Shown here piece by piece: positions 42,055-51,749 of a DNA stretch of 64,000 bases. Every line of letters starts with the position of its first letter. The stretch's first letter is position 1. Under the pieces are notes generated by a model. The model saw only the letters and a program-made list of their open reading frames with translations. It made no database searches and was not told the DNA's origin. The position numbers were made by a program, and so were the translations under genes. The DNA is from an uncultured Roseobacter sp. (GTDB taxonomy: Bacteria; Pseudomonadota; Alphaproteobacteria; Rhodobacterales; Rhodobacteraceae), in assembly GCA_947501635.1 (NCBI GenBank), contig CANMWT010000001.1, positions 421,249-485,248 on the forward strand. The letters run 5' to 3'.

Positions 42055-44028
42055 ATGGAGAAGACCAAAAACCTGTTGTCCGCTTTCGCACGCCTGTTGC
42101 TCGCCTCGCTTTTTTGTGTGTGGCTCTTAGTCCCACAGGCTTCGGCTCAAGCGATCACCGAGGAAGTCGATCTGGATGCGGCTTTACCGCCGGTGTCTAC
42201 GCATGCGCCCCACAATACACTCCAAACGCTGCAAAACCTGCACGATGCTCTGGTCGAAGCGGAGGCGACTTATCGCGAGGATAAAACAAGCCAAAACTTT
42301 CAGCGCATCAATCTGCTTGCTGATGCAATGATTTCTCTCTTGGATTTGTCCGAAGAAAATGCGGCCACCCGCCGCGACACAAGTATCCGCACGATTCTGG
42401 CACTGATTGACATCATCGAAGAGGTTGACCCCGCTAAATTCGTTGTACTGCCTGACCATACAGCGGATTTGACAGAAATCCGCGATTACCATCCTGTTCC
42501 CGGCACACCGCTCGTTCTGCAGAGGATTGATGCGGGCCCGCGAGAGGGAGAGTTTCTTTTTTCAGCCAACTCGTCGAAGATTGCGCCCAGATATCTCAGA
42601 GAAATCGCGACGCAAACGCCGGAGCGTCTGGAAGATCTGTGGAGTACGCGGTTTCTGCAACTCAGCGGCCCTTGGATACCTGCCGCTCTGACCAATTCTT
42701 TGCCCGGTTTTTCAAAGGACTTGTACTGGGGGACACCGCTATGGAAAATCGTCCTGTCCTTTGTGTCGCTTGTTTGTGTCATTGGCGTTCTTAGCTGGCT
42801 GAAATCGGCGGTGAAGCGCCGCATTGCCGCCGGCGAAATCAGGGTCAGCACAGGTAAGCTCGTGCGTTCCAGTGCAACGCTTTTACTGATCTTTCTCCTG
42901 AACGAGTTTTACGACTACCAGCTTTTTTTAACCGGGTCCTTCGCGCGAACAGAGACTTTCATCGCAACGGCGGCAATCTACGCTACACTGGCTTGGACGT
43001 TTTGGAATTTCATGGGATTTATCTCGGATCGAATGGCGGCGCGCCGCCTGTCGTCCGAGCGCCCTTCCGACGACAGTATGATGAGATTGCTGAACCACAT
43101 TATCGCGTTGGTGGGCGTGATCTGGATACTTGCATTTGGCGCACAGACCATGGGTTTCCCACTGCTTAGCATTCTTGCTGGGCTCGGTGTTGGCGGTCTT
43201 GCGGTTGCACTTGCTATCCGGCCAACGTTGGAAAATCTCATTAGTGGGTTCGTGCTGTATCTCGAAAAGTCGGTTCGTGTTGGCGACTACTGCTCATTTG
43301 GCGGACAGGCTGGAACGGTTGAAAGCATCGGTGTGCGCTCCACACATGTGCGCGCTCTCGATCGTACGCTTATCGCCATACCAAACTCCAAATTCGTTGA
43401 TATGGAGTTGGTCAACTGGGCCCAGTGCGACCAGATGCTTATCCATACGGTCATGGGGCTTCGGTATGAGACGGACACGGATCAATTGCGCTTCGTTCTG
43501 GCCGAAATCCGGGAAATGATGCATGGACATCCCCGCATCAAGACTGAGACGGCGCGCGTGCGGTTTGTCGGATATGGTGCATCTTCCTTGGACATTGACG
43601 TTCGCGTTTATGCGCAAACCCGCGAATGGAACGACTTTTATGCCATCCGAGAAGACGTTTTCTTCCGGATCAAGGAAATCGTCGAGGCATCCGGCACGGG
43701 CTTCGCTTTTCCAAGTCAGACCGTTTACCTCTCGAAAGACACCGGACTCGACGAAGACAAATCCAAGGCGTCGGTGGATCAGGTTCGCCGGTGGCGAAAC
43801 AACCGGCAACTTCCGTTTCCGAATTTTTCCACGCAAGCGCGCGAACGAATTGAAAACACCTTGCGCTATCCTCCGCGAGGCTCTCCTGAGTACTACGCGC
43901 CAGACGAAGAGACGACAAAGATCGCGGAGCCGCTTTCCATGGGCGAGACCGACGGTGATGCAGCCATTGAAACAGATGCTCAGCCGAGTGAAGATGTGAA
44001 GCCTGACAACAGCGGCAAGACCAGTTGA
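42055..44028 (+). CDS. Large MscS-family mechanosensitive channel
   Basis: A 657-residue channel with a signal peptide (ASAQA near residue 32), a long periplasmic domain (about 35-225), about five membrane helices (about 228-400) and an MscS core. The pore helix is LLSILAGLGVGGLAVALAIRPTLENLISGFVLYLEKSVRVGD (broken here by description, residues about 375-415). The C-terminal part is the beta/alpha vestibule and an acidic tail. It opens on membrane tension to release solutes. It diverges from the lipoprotein hydrolase. No obvious fault is visible. Confidence 0.88.
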   Translation: MEKTKNLLSAFARLLLASLFCVWLLVPQASAQAITEEVDLDAALPPVSTHAPHNTLQTLQNLHDALVEAEATYREDKTSQNFQRINLLADAMISLLDLSEENAATRRDTSIRTILALIDIIEEVDPAKFVVLPDHTADLTEIRDYHPVPGTPLVLQRIDAGPREGEFLFSANSSKIAPRYLREIATQTPERLEDLWSTRFLQLSGPWIPAALTNSLPGFSKDLYWGTPLWKIVLSFVSLVCVIGVLSWLKSAVKRRIAAGEIRVSTGKLVRSSATLLLIFLLNEFYDYQLFLTGSFARTETFIATAAIYATLAWTFWNFMGFISDRMAARRLSSERPSDDSMMRLLNHIIALVGVIWILAFGAQTMGFPLLSILAGLGVGGLAVALAIRPTLENLISGFVLYLEKSVRVGDYCSFGGQAGTVESIGVRSTHVRALDRTLIAIPNSKFVDMELVNWAQCDQMLIHTVMGLRYETDTDQLRFVLAEIREMMHGHPRIKTETARVRFVGYGASSLDIDVRVYAQTREWNDFYAIREDVFFRIKEIVEASGTGFAFPSQTVYLSKDTGLDEDKSKASVDQVRRWRNNRQLPFPNFSTQARERIENTLRYPPRGSPEYYAPDEETTKIAEPLSMGETDGDAAIETDAQPSEDVKPDNSGKTS

Positions 44029-44102
44029 CACGTAACCGCCATTACCGCGGCCACATTCAAGCCGTTCAAACGGCGGCACGCCGGTGAGGATCACTGCGCC
44101 TG

Positions 44103-45128
44103 TCAGTCGTGCCGCGCCATGCTTTTAGCGCGTTTCGTCGTTTCCTTGGGTAGTTCTTCGAAGACGGCTTGATAATTTTTTGCAAACCGCCCGCTTGACA
44201 GATAGCCGAACTCGGATGCGACATCTCCGATTTTGCAATCTGCGTTCTTGGGGTTCAACAAGAATTGCCGTGCCCGCCACAGCCGGCGCATGTTCAGGTA
44301 TCGCACCGGAGGCGCGCCATACACATTGATAAAGCTTTGATGCAGTCGGTTTTTGCCGACACCCGCGATATTATAGAGATCGTCAAGTTGCACATGTTCG
44401 CTCAGGGGACGGGTCTTAATTGCATCTCTGATCGTCGTCGTGATGTGATAATCTTCGATCTGTCCGAGCCATGCGGGAGTGGGATTGTCCAGCTTCTCCA
44501 TCAGAAAATGCGCAATCTTTTCAACGACGGAGCGTTCCTGATCCTTGGACAGGTTCATGCCTTCAAAGGTGTCCGCATCAATTTTGGCGCCTTTCTGTAG
44601 CGCAGAAATCATCTCTTCCATTTCGACCGTGCACTCCGCGCAGTTGTCGAAAATGCGACTCCCCGAGAGGAAATCCATATCTACGGTCCCCGAGATTTTC
44701 GCCAAGACAGCGTTCATCAAGCTTTGCCTGACACCGATCAAAAGCCTGACCGACTCTTGACACGCCACGGTGAAGTCATGCGTGCCATCCAGGTAGCAGG
44801 CTTGGTTGGGCGCGTGACGATATCCGTTTGTCCGAAATTCACCGGTCCAGGACAGAGGGATAAGAAGTCCGATCCAGCCGGCATGTGGACGGGCGGTAAA
44901 GGACGCGTGGGCGTTGCTTTCAATTTTGAGGGCGAAAGCGTCGCGGCCCCAGATCTCCATTGTGCGAAAGTCCATCTGACCCGGCGCAAGCTGGACGACA
45001 TCGGCCTCTTTCACCGGCATCCGGTTCAGGAAGCGATCGTGTATGCGGTTTTTCAGCCAAGTCATGGAGGTGAAAGTATCAGGTATTTTCCACCAATCCA
45101 GTGCATTGGGAAGAGTAGTATCTGACAA
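44103..45128 (-). CDS. AraC-family regulator, copy 1
   Basis: A 341-residue regulator with an N-terminal ligand domain (about 40-190) and a C-terminal double helix-turn-helix (about 235-335): LDDLYNIAGVGKNRLHQSFINVYGAPPVRYLNMRRLWRARQ and IGDVASEFGYLSSGRFAKNYQAVF, each split here by position. A close paralog lies at 56700-57722. It diverges from an outer-membrane and amidohydrolase unit, which it should control. A conserved block TTTGCGGAATCC...GGAAGCGCA sits just before its start (45151-45177). Confidence 0.88.
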   Translation of the reverse strand: MSDTTLPNALDWWKIPDTFTSMTWLKNRIHDRFLNRMPVKEADVVQLAPGQMDFRTMEIWGRDAFALKIESNAHASFTARPHAGWIGLLIPLSWTGEFRTNGYRHAPNQACYLDGTHDFTVACQESVRLLIGVRQSLMNAVLAKISGTVDMDFLSGSRIFDNCAECTVEMEEMISALQKGAKIDADTFEGMNLSKDQERSVVEKIAHFLMEKLDNPTPAWLGQIEDYHITTTIRDAIKTRPLSEHVQLDDLYNIAGVGKNRLHQSFINVYGAPPVRYLNMRRLWRARQFLLNPKNADCKIGDVASEFGYLSSGRFAKNYQAVFEELPKETTKRAKSMARHD

Positions 45129-45150
45129 AGGAAGAAATGTATCTTTTGCG

Positions 45151-45177
45151 TTTGCGGAATCCTAAGTTGGAAGCGCA
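45151..45177. promoter_or_regulatory. Candidate AraC operator, site 1
   Basis: TTTGCGGAATCC, six variable bases, GGAAGCGCA: the same 27-bp arrangement with identical spacing occurs at 57749-57775 before the other AraC gene. The halves are roughly inverted. Since the rest of the gaps differ, conservation suggests a binding site, though a leader inherited by duplication is also possible. Confidence 0.5.
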
Positions 45178-45333
45178 AGGTCTCGTTAGGTTAACGAGTT
45201 CGGTTCGCGTGCGAGAGTGTGGCGCCTTTGGGCACTGGATTTCCTCTGACCCCACACTCAATTCAAACGAGGATTTGATCAGCAATATCAGTTTCCGTCT
45301 ACGCCAGTTTTTCCAACTCTGAGGATACTTAAC

Positions 45334-46185
45334 GTGAGAATGAAAAAGACACTTGCAGAACTATTCTTTATCCTCGCGATCGCGTCGCCGACAGGCGTAC
45401 TGGCTCAGGGGGGCGCGATGGTTCAGGCTTCAACGACTTCTGACGCTCCTGCGCCCGGAGACGCCGCTGAACTGGCGAAGAAGTTGTCGAACCCAGTCGC
45501 CAGCCTGATCAGCGTTCCGTTCCAGTTGAATTACGACACAGGGATCGGGGAGACAGATGCGGATCGCTGGGTGCTCAATGTGCAGCCCGTGATCCCTTTT
45601 GACCTGTCACAGGACTGGAACCTGATCTCGCGGACTATCATTCCCTTTATAGATCTGGAGTCGCCACTGATCGGCGGGAGTGATACCTCGGGTCTGGGTG
45701 ATATCGTTCAGTCGTTTTTCTTCTCGCCCAAAGCCCCCACGAAGGGTGGCTGGATCTGGGGCGCGGGCCCGGTGCTGCTCTTGCCAACGGGCAAGGATGA
45801 ATTCTCGGCCGACAATTGGGGACTGGGTCCGACATTTGTCGCGCTGAAACAAGAGAACGGCTGGACCTATGGCGGGCTCGTCAACCACATCTGGGGTGTC
45901 GACAGCCCATCGGGCGGGCGCGACAAGACCGATCAGACGTTCCTGCAACCGTTTCTGACCTACACGACGCCCGATGCCTGGACCTATGCGATCAATACCG
46001 AAGCGACCTACGACTGGAATACAGAAGACTGGACGACTCCGGTGAATTTGAGTGTCAGCAAGCTGACACATTTCGGCAAGCAGCCTGTCAGTTTTCAAGT
46101 CGGATACAGAAATTATCTGGACGCGCCTTCCGGCGGACCCGACTGGGGGTTGCGTTTCAACGTCACCTTCCTGTTCCCGAAGTGA
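45334..46185 (+). CDS. Outer-membrane beta-barrel transporter-like protein
   Basis: A 283-residue exported protein with a signal peptide (LAEL FFILAIASPTGVLA, then QGG). It is beta-rich: NPVASLISVPFQLNYDTGIG, GLGDIVQSFFFSPKAP, GPVLLLPTGKDEF, and a terminal Phe-containing strand (LRFNVTFLFPK) typical of outer-membrane barrels. Similar proteins are annotated as transporters or neuromedin-U-like. GTG 45334 is chosen, as GAGG lies nine bases upstream; ATG 45340 is possible. It is first in the unit controlled by the divergent AraC gene and probably provides passage for the substrate of the amidohydrolases. Confidence 0.75.
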   Translation: MRMKKTLAELFFILAIASPTGVLAQGGAMVQASTTSDAPAPGDAAELAKKLSNPVASLISVPFQLNYDTGIGETDADRWVLNVQPVIPFDLSQDWNLISRTIIPFIDLESPLIGGSDTSGLGDIVQSFFFSPKAPTKGGWIWGAGPVLLLPTGKDEFSADNWGLGPTFVALKQENGWTYGGLVNHIWGVDSPSGGRDKTDQTFLQPFLTYTTPDAWTYAINTEATYDWNTEDWTTPVNLSVSKLTHFGKQPVSFQVGYRNYLDAPSGGPDWGLRFNVTFLFPK

Positions 46186-46288
46186 TCTGGATCAATGAAC
46201 CTTACCAACGCTCCGTCACGATGTAGTCAGCCCGGTGCTGACTTTTTCGTACGTAGCGCTCACCAATAACCAACAGTTGGAGATTGAA

Positions 46289-47836
46289 ATGAAGAGAACC
46301 CTCACGGCCCTGCCGCTCATTCTATCCGTGATGACCGCCTCCGCAGCCTATGCTCAAAGCTTTGATCTGGTGATCAACAACGGCCGCGTGATGGACCCCG
46401 AAACCGGCTTCGATCAGGTGGCCAACGTGGGTATCAACAACGGCTATATCACCGAGATCAGCTTGGATGACCTCGACGGCGCGCGTGAAATCGACGCGAC
46501 GGGGCATGTCGTTGCCCCCGGGTTCATCGACTTTCACAGCCATGCGCAGTCCGAATTCGGGCACAAGCTCTATGTGCGGGACGGCGTGACAACGCCGATG
46601 GACCTCGAAGTAGGCGCCTTTCCGGTCAAGAACTTTTATGATTACTGGGACGGAAAGTCCTTCGTCAACTACGGAACAAACGTATCCCATGTCGGTGCGC
46701 GTGTAACGGTGCTCGACGGGCAAAAGCCCGACGGGCGCGTGCTCTACAGCCCGGCCCTCGGCGCTGCCATGCAGGATGGCGCGAAGTTCAAGACCAAGAC
46801 CTTCGATCCGCTGGATGAGGCCGCGATCCTCGATGCGGTCGAGGCGGAGCTAAAGCAGGGCGGGATCGGCGTTGCCTATCCCATCGGCTATTACACGGTG
46901 GTTGGCAGCCCCGAAGTCATGGCCGTGACGGGTCTGGCAGCCAAATACGACGTGCCGATCACCTCGCACGTCCGCTATCTGGCCCAAATCCCGCCCAGCG
47001 GCTTTATGGGGCTGACGGAAATGCTGACCATTGCACGTGAAAACGACGTGCCGCTGCTGCTGCACCACATTCCCAGCAACTGCCTCGGCCTGACGGAAAA
47101 CTGCCTCGACCTGATCGACTCGGCAAGGGCCAAGGGCCAGAAAGTGATCGGCGAATTCTACCCCTATCAATATGCCGGGACTTATGTGGATGCCGATTAC
47201 AACGCACCGGGTTTTGAAGAGCGTATGGGCATTCAGGTCTCGGACTACAAGCTGGCTGCGACCGGCGAGCCGCTGACCACCGAGGAATTTGATCGTCTGC
47301 GCAAAGAAGCGCCGGAAACGGATCTGCTGATGTACACCATGAAACAAGAGTACATCGAGGAAGCCTTCACCCGGCCGGGCGTGATTGTCGGGTCAGACGG
47401 CATGCCGTGGATCATCACTGACGATGATGGAAAAAAGCTCGGATTTATCGCCAATTTCGACACGCCCTATGGGTCGGCCAACGGCCACGCGCGCGGTGCG
47501 GGCACGCACGGTCGAATCCTGCGCATGGTGCGCGAGGAAGGCAAGGTGTCGCTGATGGATGCAATTTCCAAGATGAGCTACGAGCCGGCGCTGTTCCTCG
47601 AGGAAGAGGTCCCACAGATGAAGCAGCGGGGACGCGTGCAGGAAGGCATGGCAGCGGACATCACGATCTTCAATCCCGACACTGTGACCGACAACTCGAC
47701 CCCGACGATTGGCGAGAATTCCCTGCCGACGACCGGCATTCCTTTCGTCATCGTGAACGGTAAGGTCGTCGTGGACGACTCTGTTGTGCAGAACATTCCT
47801 GCAGGCGTCGCGATCCGCAATGCTGTGATTGAGTGA
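46289..47836 (+). CDS. Exported amidohydrolase, D-aminoacylase/N-acyl type
   Basis: A 515-residue metal-dependent hydrolase with a signal peptide (LPLILSVMTASAAYA-Q). The amidohydrolase-3 layout is visible: FDLVINNGRVMDPETGF at the start, GFIDFHSHAQSEF with two His ligands, SHVRYLA, LLLHHIPS, GSDGMPWI (Asp ligand) and the terminal beta sandwich RVQEGMAADITIFNP. It cleaves amide or acyl bonds in the periplasm. GAG-type spacing before ATG 46289 is modest; an earlier TTG-type start is not needed. It is followed by a second exported amidohydrolase. Confidence 0.85.
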   Translation: MKRTLTALPLILSVMTASAAYAQSFDLVINNGRVMDPETGFDQVANVGINNGYITEISLDDLDGAREIDATGHVVAPGFIDFHSHAQSEFGHKLYVRDGVTTPMDLEVGAFPVKNFYDYWDGKSFVNYGTNVSHVGARVTVLDGQKPDGRVLYSPALGAAMQDGAKFKTKTFDPLDEAAILDAVEAELKQGGIGVAYPIGYYTVVGSPEVMAVTGLAAKYDVPITSHVRYLAQIPPSGFMGLTEMLTIARENDVPLLLHHIPSNCLGLTENCLDLIDSARAKGQKVIGEFYPYQYAGTYVDADYNAPGFEERMGIQVSDYKLAATGEPLTTEEFDRLRKEAPETDLLMYTMKQEYIEEAFTRPGVIVGSDGMPWIITDDDGKKLGFIANFDTPYGSANGHARGAGTHGRILRMVREEGKVSLMDAISKMSYEPALFLEEEVPQMKQRGRVQEGMAADITIFNPDTVTDNSTPTIGENSLPTTGIPFVIVNGKVVVDDSVVQNIPAGVAIRNAVIE

Positions 47837-47906
47837 AAGATTTCTTTTCAGCTTGTTTGAGGATAGGATCAACAAAGAAACGAAAAAGTAAAATGGATGT
47901 CATGAC

Positions 47907-49247
47907 ATGACCAAGCGACTGAAGATAACAACAGCAAGCGCGTCCCTCGCGTTCATTCTGTCGACGGGGGCTGCTATCTCGCAGGATGGCCCCATCCTGT
48001 TCACCAACGTCGATGTGTTCGACGGCGTCAACGAGACGTTGATGGAAGATGTCAACGTTGTCGTTACGGGCAATACGATCACCCAGATTTCGTCCGACGA
48101 TCTCGCTGTCGCGGGTGGACGGGTGATCGACGGCACCGGGCACACGCTGATGCCCGGAATTATTGAAGGACACTCGCACCTCGCATTATCGGGCATTACT
48201 TTTGCAGACGTCTTGTTTCAGCGGGAAAGCTATCAAACGATCCAGTCGGTCCTCATAGCTGAAGACATGTTGATGAACGGCGTGACGACGGCACGCGATA
48301 TGGCAGGAGACGTCTTTGGCCTGAAACGCGCCATTGACGAAGGATCGATCCCCGGACCGCGCCTCTATCCGTCAGGCGCGATGATCTCGCAGACCAGCGG
48401 GCATGCCGATTTCCGGTTCCCGGTTGAACCGAACCCGACCATTACCGGGCAGATGACTATCCCTGACATGAAGGGCGCTGGCGCGGTCGTGGATGGCGTG
48501 CCGCTGATGCTCGCCGCGGCACGCGAGCAGCTTCGGCTGGGCGCGTCGCAGGTCAAACTGGCGATCAGCGGATCAGTCAGCGGGCCGAATGACCCACTGG
48601 ACACCACACAGTTCACTGTAGAAGAGATTGAAGCCGCTGTGGCGGCCGCCGAAAACTGGGGTACTTACGTGACCGTTCACGGTTATTCCCCGCGCGCGGT
48701 CAATCAGGCAATCGACGGTGGAATCAAATCCGTCGAACACGGTCAGTTGCTTGACAAACCAACGCTGGAGCGTATGGCGAAAGAGGGCATTTGGCTTAGC
48801 ATCCAACCTTTTACGCTTTGCAACGAGCCTGGTCTGGACGCCGCTCAGAATGCCAAGCAGGCGATAGTCTGCAAAGGCACCGGAGAGGTCTATGAGTGGA
48901 TCAAGGAACTACCCGACCTGAAGGTTGTTCATGGCACAGACATCTTCATCAGCCCCGGCCCCGGAATTGGCGTCAGTGAGCAAGTGGAGCAGATGAAGCG
49001 TCTGACCGACTGGTTCACGCCCTATGAAATTCTCAAGATGTCCACGGGCAACTTCACCGAGTTGCTTCAGATGTCAGGTCCTCGCAACCCCTATCCCGGT
49101 GTGCTCGGACGCGTCGAAGAGAATGCGCTGGCGGATTTGCTGCTTGTCGATGGGAATCCACTGGAAGACCTCGACGCAATCGTGGATCGCGACAACATCA
49201 AGATCATCATGAAAGACGGCGTGATTTATAAGAATACGCTGGAATAA
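47907..49247 (+). CDS. Exported amidohydrolase, imidazolonepropionase/prolidase-like
   Basis: A 446-residue hydrolase with a signal peptide (ASASLAFILSTGAAIS-Q). Metal ligands are EGHSHL (HxH), Lys in QVKLAISG (likely carboxylated), VHGYSP, VEHGQLL and Asp in VHGTDIF. The family includes imidazolonepropionase-like and Xaa-Pro dipeptidase enzymes; activity cannot be fixed further. It is only distantly related to the preceding gene, so two different cuts of one substrate are possible. A hairpin follows the stop. Confidence 0.85.
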   Translation: MTKRLKITTASASLAFILSTGAAISQDGPILFTNVDVFDGVNETLMEDVNVVVTGNTITQISSDDLAVAGGRVIDGTGHTLMPGIIEGHSHLALSGITFADVLFQRESYQTIQSVLIAEDMLMNGVTTARDMAGDVFGLKRAIDEGSIPGPRLYPSGAMISQTSGHADFRFPVEPNPTITGQMTIPDMKGAGAVVDGVPLMLAAAREQLRLGASQVKLAISGSVSGPNDPLDTTQFTVEEIEAAVAAAENWGTYVTVHGYSPRAVNQAIDGGIKSVEHGQLLDKPTLERMAKEGIWLSIQPFTLCNEPGLDAAQNAKQAIVCKGTGEVYEWIKELPDLKVVHGTDIFISPGPGIGVSEQVEQMKRLTDWFTPYEILKMSTGNFTELLQMSGPRNPYPGVLGRVEENALADLLLVDGNPLEDLDAIVDRDNIKIIMKDGVIYKNTLE

Positions 49248-49265
49248 CAGGATACTCGGAATAGT

Positions 49266-49291
49266 GACGGTGGGGTAATAGTCCCACCGTC
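49266..49291 (+). terminator. Perfect 9-bp hairpin after the second amidohydrolase
   Basis: GACGGTGGG (49266-49274) is fully complementary to CCCACCGTC (49283-49291), loop 8 bases, no T run. The outer-membrane barrel gene follows 54 bases later. It may end most transcripts or mark an RNA processing end. Confidence 0.6.
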
Positions 49292-49345
49292 GTTCGGGCA
49301 AGATATGCATATGTGCTATTCGCCAATAACAGGAAAGAAGTCGAT

Positions 49346-50131
49346 ATGAATGCTTTGAAGTGCTTGAAGGCCGCTTGTCTGCCGCTCACTGCAGTAATTC
49401 TAACTCCAAACATGACTGTGGCACAGGATACTGGATTAAGCAGTTGGGACTGGCAGGCGGAAGTGTACTTCTGGGGTGCGGATCTTGGTGGGAAGACTAC
49501 CTCGGGCGATGACATCGACATGCCGATCGATGATATTCTGGATGACTTGAAACTCGGTTTTATGGGCGCTGTTTTTGCAGAGAAGGGCGACTGGCTGCTC
49601 TTTGCAGATGCATTTTATCTTGATCTTGGGGACTCGGATGATGTCACGGCCAGTATAGGACCGATTGAGGTGGACGTCAGAGGATCATTTGACCTGAAGG
49701 GCTTTCAAAGCACTTTTGGCGCCGGTTACAAGATCATGAAGACAGCAGCAACCACCCTGCATGCAACGGGCGGTGTTCGCTTCTTGTGGCTCGACGGGAC
49801 GGTTAAAGTCGACGCTACCGAATCGATTATCGGAAATCCGATTGCTGGCCAGCGGATCACAGAAAAAGAAGCGGGTAATAACTGGGACGCCGTGATTGGC
49901 CTGCGCGGCGTGACGGCACTGAATGAAAAGTGGTATCTATCCTATTACGGGGACATAGGTGCCGGAGACAGCGACTTTACATGGCAAGCGTCGCTTGCCG
50001 CTAACTATCGAATGAAAAACGCTGACCTGGTTGTTGGCTATCGGTACATGGACTTTGATCTCGATAATTTTGGGCCAATCGATGATCTTAATCTGGGCGG
50101 GCCGTTTGTGGGTGTAAAATTCTCGTTCTGA
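49346..50131 (+). CDS. Outer-membrane beta-barrel protein
   Basis: A 261-residue exported barrel: signal peptide (ACLPLTAVILTPNMTVAQ), first strand WQAEVYFWGADLGG, an alternating pattern up to the C-terminal LGGPFVGVKFSF with terminal Phe. The YFWGADL and GYRYMDFDLDN segments are typical of small outer-membrane barrels similar to OmpW/OmpV-like proteins. I chose ATG 49346, which has AAGAAG upstream. It closes the AraC-1 unit and may export or admit products. Channel function is inferred. Confidence 0.75.
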   Translation: MNALKCLKAACLPLTAVILTPNMTVAQDTGLSSWDWQAEVYFWGADLGGKTTSGDDIDMPIDDILDDLKLGFMGAVFAEKGDWLLFADAFYLDLGDSDDVTASIGPIEVDVRGSFDLKGFQSTFGAGYKIMKTAATTLHATGGVRFLWLDGTVKVDATESIIGNPIAGQRITEKEAGNNWDAVIGLRGVTALNEKWYLSYYGDIGAGDSDFTWQASLAANYRMKNADLVVGYRYMDFDLDNFGPIDDLNLGGPFVGVKFSF

Positions 50132-50162
50132 TTAATGCAACGAGGAATGGGTATCTGCCGAC

Positions 50163-50822
50163 TCAGTAGAGCTCTACTGTTTCGGCAGACATCGCGTAGC
50201 CGACTTCCACGCGAGATGCACCGTCGGCAAACCCCACGTCCTGCACAGAGTACAACGCATTCATGGCGCCCTCGATCCATACAGGCGTGAATAGTCCGGA
50301 AACCTTTATTCCGGTCGCGAACTTTACGTGCACCATTTGGTTTGCCGGTGGTGGTGGTGTGTGGATGCAAGCGCCCGCGTAAGGAACCAGCAAAAACTCC
50401 GTCACCTTAAGCCCGTCGAAGTCCAGAGGTAGCACGTAGCCCGGAATACGTACTTCCTGACCAATGATCTCGGGGTTCACAGCAGTGCTCTGTGCGCGGC
50501 GCTTTTCCATGATTGCCACGCGCTGTTCAAAAAGCCAGTCTACGTCCATCCCTTCACTCTCTAGCTCTTTGCGCAGAACATCGGCGTCTGCCTTTGTCAT
50601 GGAAGGTGAAGCCGCGTCCTTGGACATCTCAAATCGGAGGATCAGTCTGAGCGCATCGAGTTGATCACTTGAGAGCGAGGCAAATGGATCTTCGATCACC
50701 GTCTGTGGTGGTGCAAGTTTGGACCAGTCGACGACTTGCGGTTCGGCCGTCAGAGAAGAAGCAGCAAGCAGCAACGATAGCGTCGAGCAAAACAAAACCG
50801 GCTTTCTATTTTTCATCTTCAT
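50163..50822 (-). CDS. DUF3299 exported protein
   Basis: A 219-residue secreted protein with a signal peptide (FCSTLSLLLAASSLTA). The mature part has QEVRIPGYVLPLDF and the family hallmark PYAGACIHTPPPPANQ, followed by VKVSGLF-type strands. DUF3299 proteins often sit near ABC transporters for lipoproteins, with unknown role; the Cys-His in GACIHT suggests metal binding. The start at ATG 50822 is chosen over a longer frame. It converges with the barrel gene. Confidence 0.8.
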   Translation of the reverse strand: MKMKNRKPVLFCSTLSLLLAASSLTAEPQVVDWSKLAPPQTVIEDPFASLSSDQLDALRLILRFEMSKDAASPSMTKADADVLRKELESEGMDVDWLFEQRVAIMEKRRAQSTAVNPEIIGQEVRIPGYVLPLDFDGLKVTEFLLVPYAGACIHTPPPPANQMVHVKFATGIKVSGLFTPVWIEGAMNALYSVQDVGFADGASRVEVGYAMSAETVELY

Positions 50823-50897
50823 TTGTTCCAAGAATTTATTGTTTGGCAACGGAATTCTGTGTTCGTTCAAGGCGAACCTCCATTTTTTTTGTAACAC

Positions 50898-51078
50898 AAT
50901 CCGAAGCTTTTGAAAGACCGTTGAGAGGCCAATCCAGATAATTTACGCGGTGGAATGGTGTTGGGTCTAGAGCTGTTTGGTTGCCATCAGAAACCTACGT
51001 GCCGTGTTCCTTGATGTTCCGGATTTGTTGTTTGGCTCTGCTATGCAATGACGCCAAAGACTTGGGAAGATGCCTTGC
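50898..51078. other. Short gap before IS remnant
   Basis: I see no gene or strong repeat here. It may include the eroded remainder of the insertion sequence whose orfA piece follows. Confidence 0.3.
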
Positions 51079-51336
51079 TCACGCCCCTAAGTTTTTTCTT
51101 TGGGTACTGACGGCGCGCACACTGGAAGATCGATTGAGACAATTTAAGAGTTTCAACCCAGCTTTCTCGCTGCGGGTTTTGACACGGTCGTTCGGCTTGT
51201 TCGGCGCATAGCCAATCTTCGAAGAAACTCTCAACATCGCTGACTTGCGGCCATCACTCTGCCGGGCATTGTCCATTACTGTAAAAGCGGCACTCTCGCC
51301 CACTTCGGGAGAATATTTGTTCTTCGTCTCGTTCAT
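51079..51336 (-). pseudogene. Remnant of IS3-type transposase OrfA
   Basis: The 85-codon frame starts MNETKNKYSPEV, as in IS3-family OrfA proteins, and keeps DNAR-like and SSKIGY segments that match SIAAKIGC. The following WVKxAE region is decayed (DRVKTRSEKAG), and orfB and the terminal repeats are missing. It is a degenerate leftover of an insertion and probably has no function. Confidence 0.55.
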
Positions 51337-51351
51337 GATGTTCAGTCCCAC

Positions 51352-51749
51352 GCATCAGTTGGAGCTTCCGGCACACCAAGTGCTTTTCATCAAGACTTAA
51401 GTGCAATATCTCATCACGCCCGCCTCATCCTCATCAGTTTGACAAGGCCGCTGTTCGAGCTTTTGTTTTGATTACAGTCGGTTCATCCCTTTCACGGAAG
51501 TGCTCTGGCTACAAGATCCGCTGCCGCGGCACGGTTCTCGCGGCGAGTATCAGCTGCGTCACGGAAAGAAAACCTGGTGTTAGTTCGGACCGCAGCGAAT
51601 TTCAGCGCTCCTATGTTCAAGTTGCAGAGCAAGGCGTGTAGCCGTTCCCTTGATGCACATAAAAATCCACGACAACCACACGGGCCAGCGAGGCTGATCC
51701 TTCCGACCTGAGCCGCCGCAATCTGACCATGGTCGGTGGGAACCATATT
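51352..51749. other. Gap with no supportable gene
   Basis: A minus-strand frame at 51492-51746 has no start signal or recognisable motif. The DNA lies between an IS remnant and the MipA-like gene and is probably decayed. Confidence 0.35.

Noticed and set aside
44041..44080. Terminator between mscS and AraC copy 1
   Set aside because: GCCGTTCAAACGGC can fold, but the stem is 6 bp with a 2-base loop and no T run on either strand; too weak to call.
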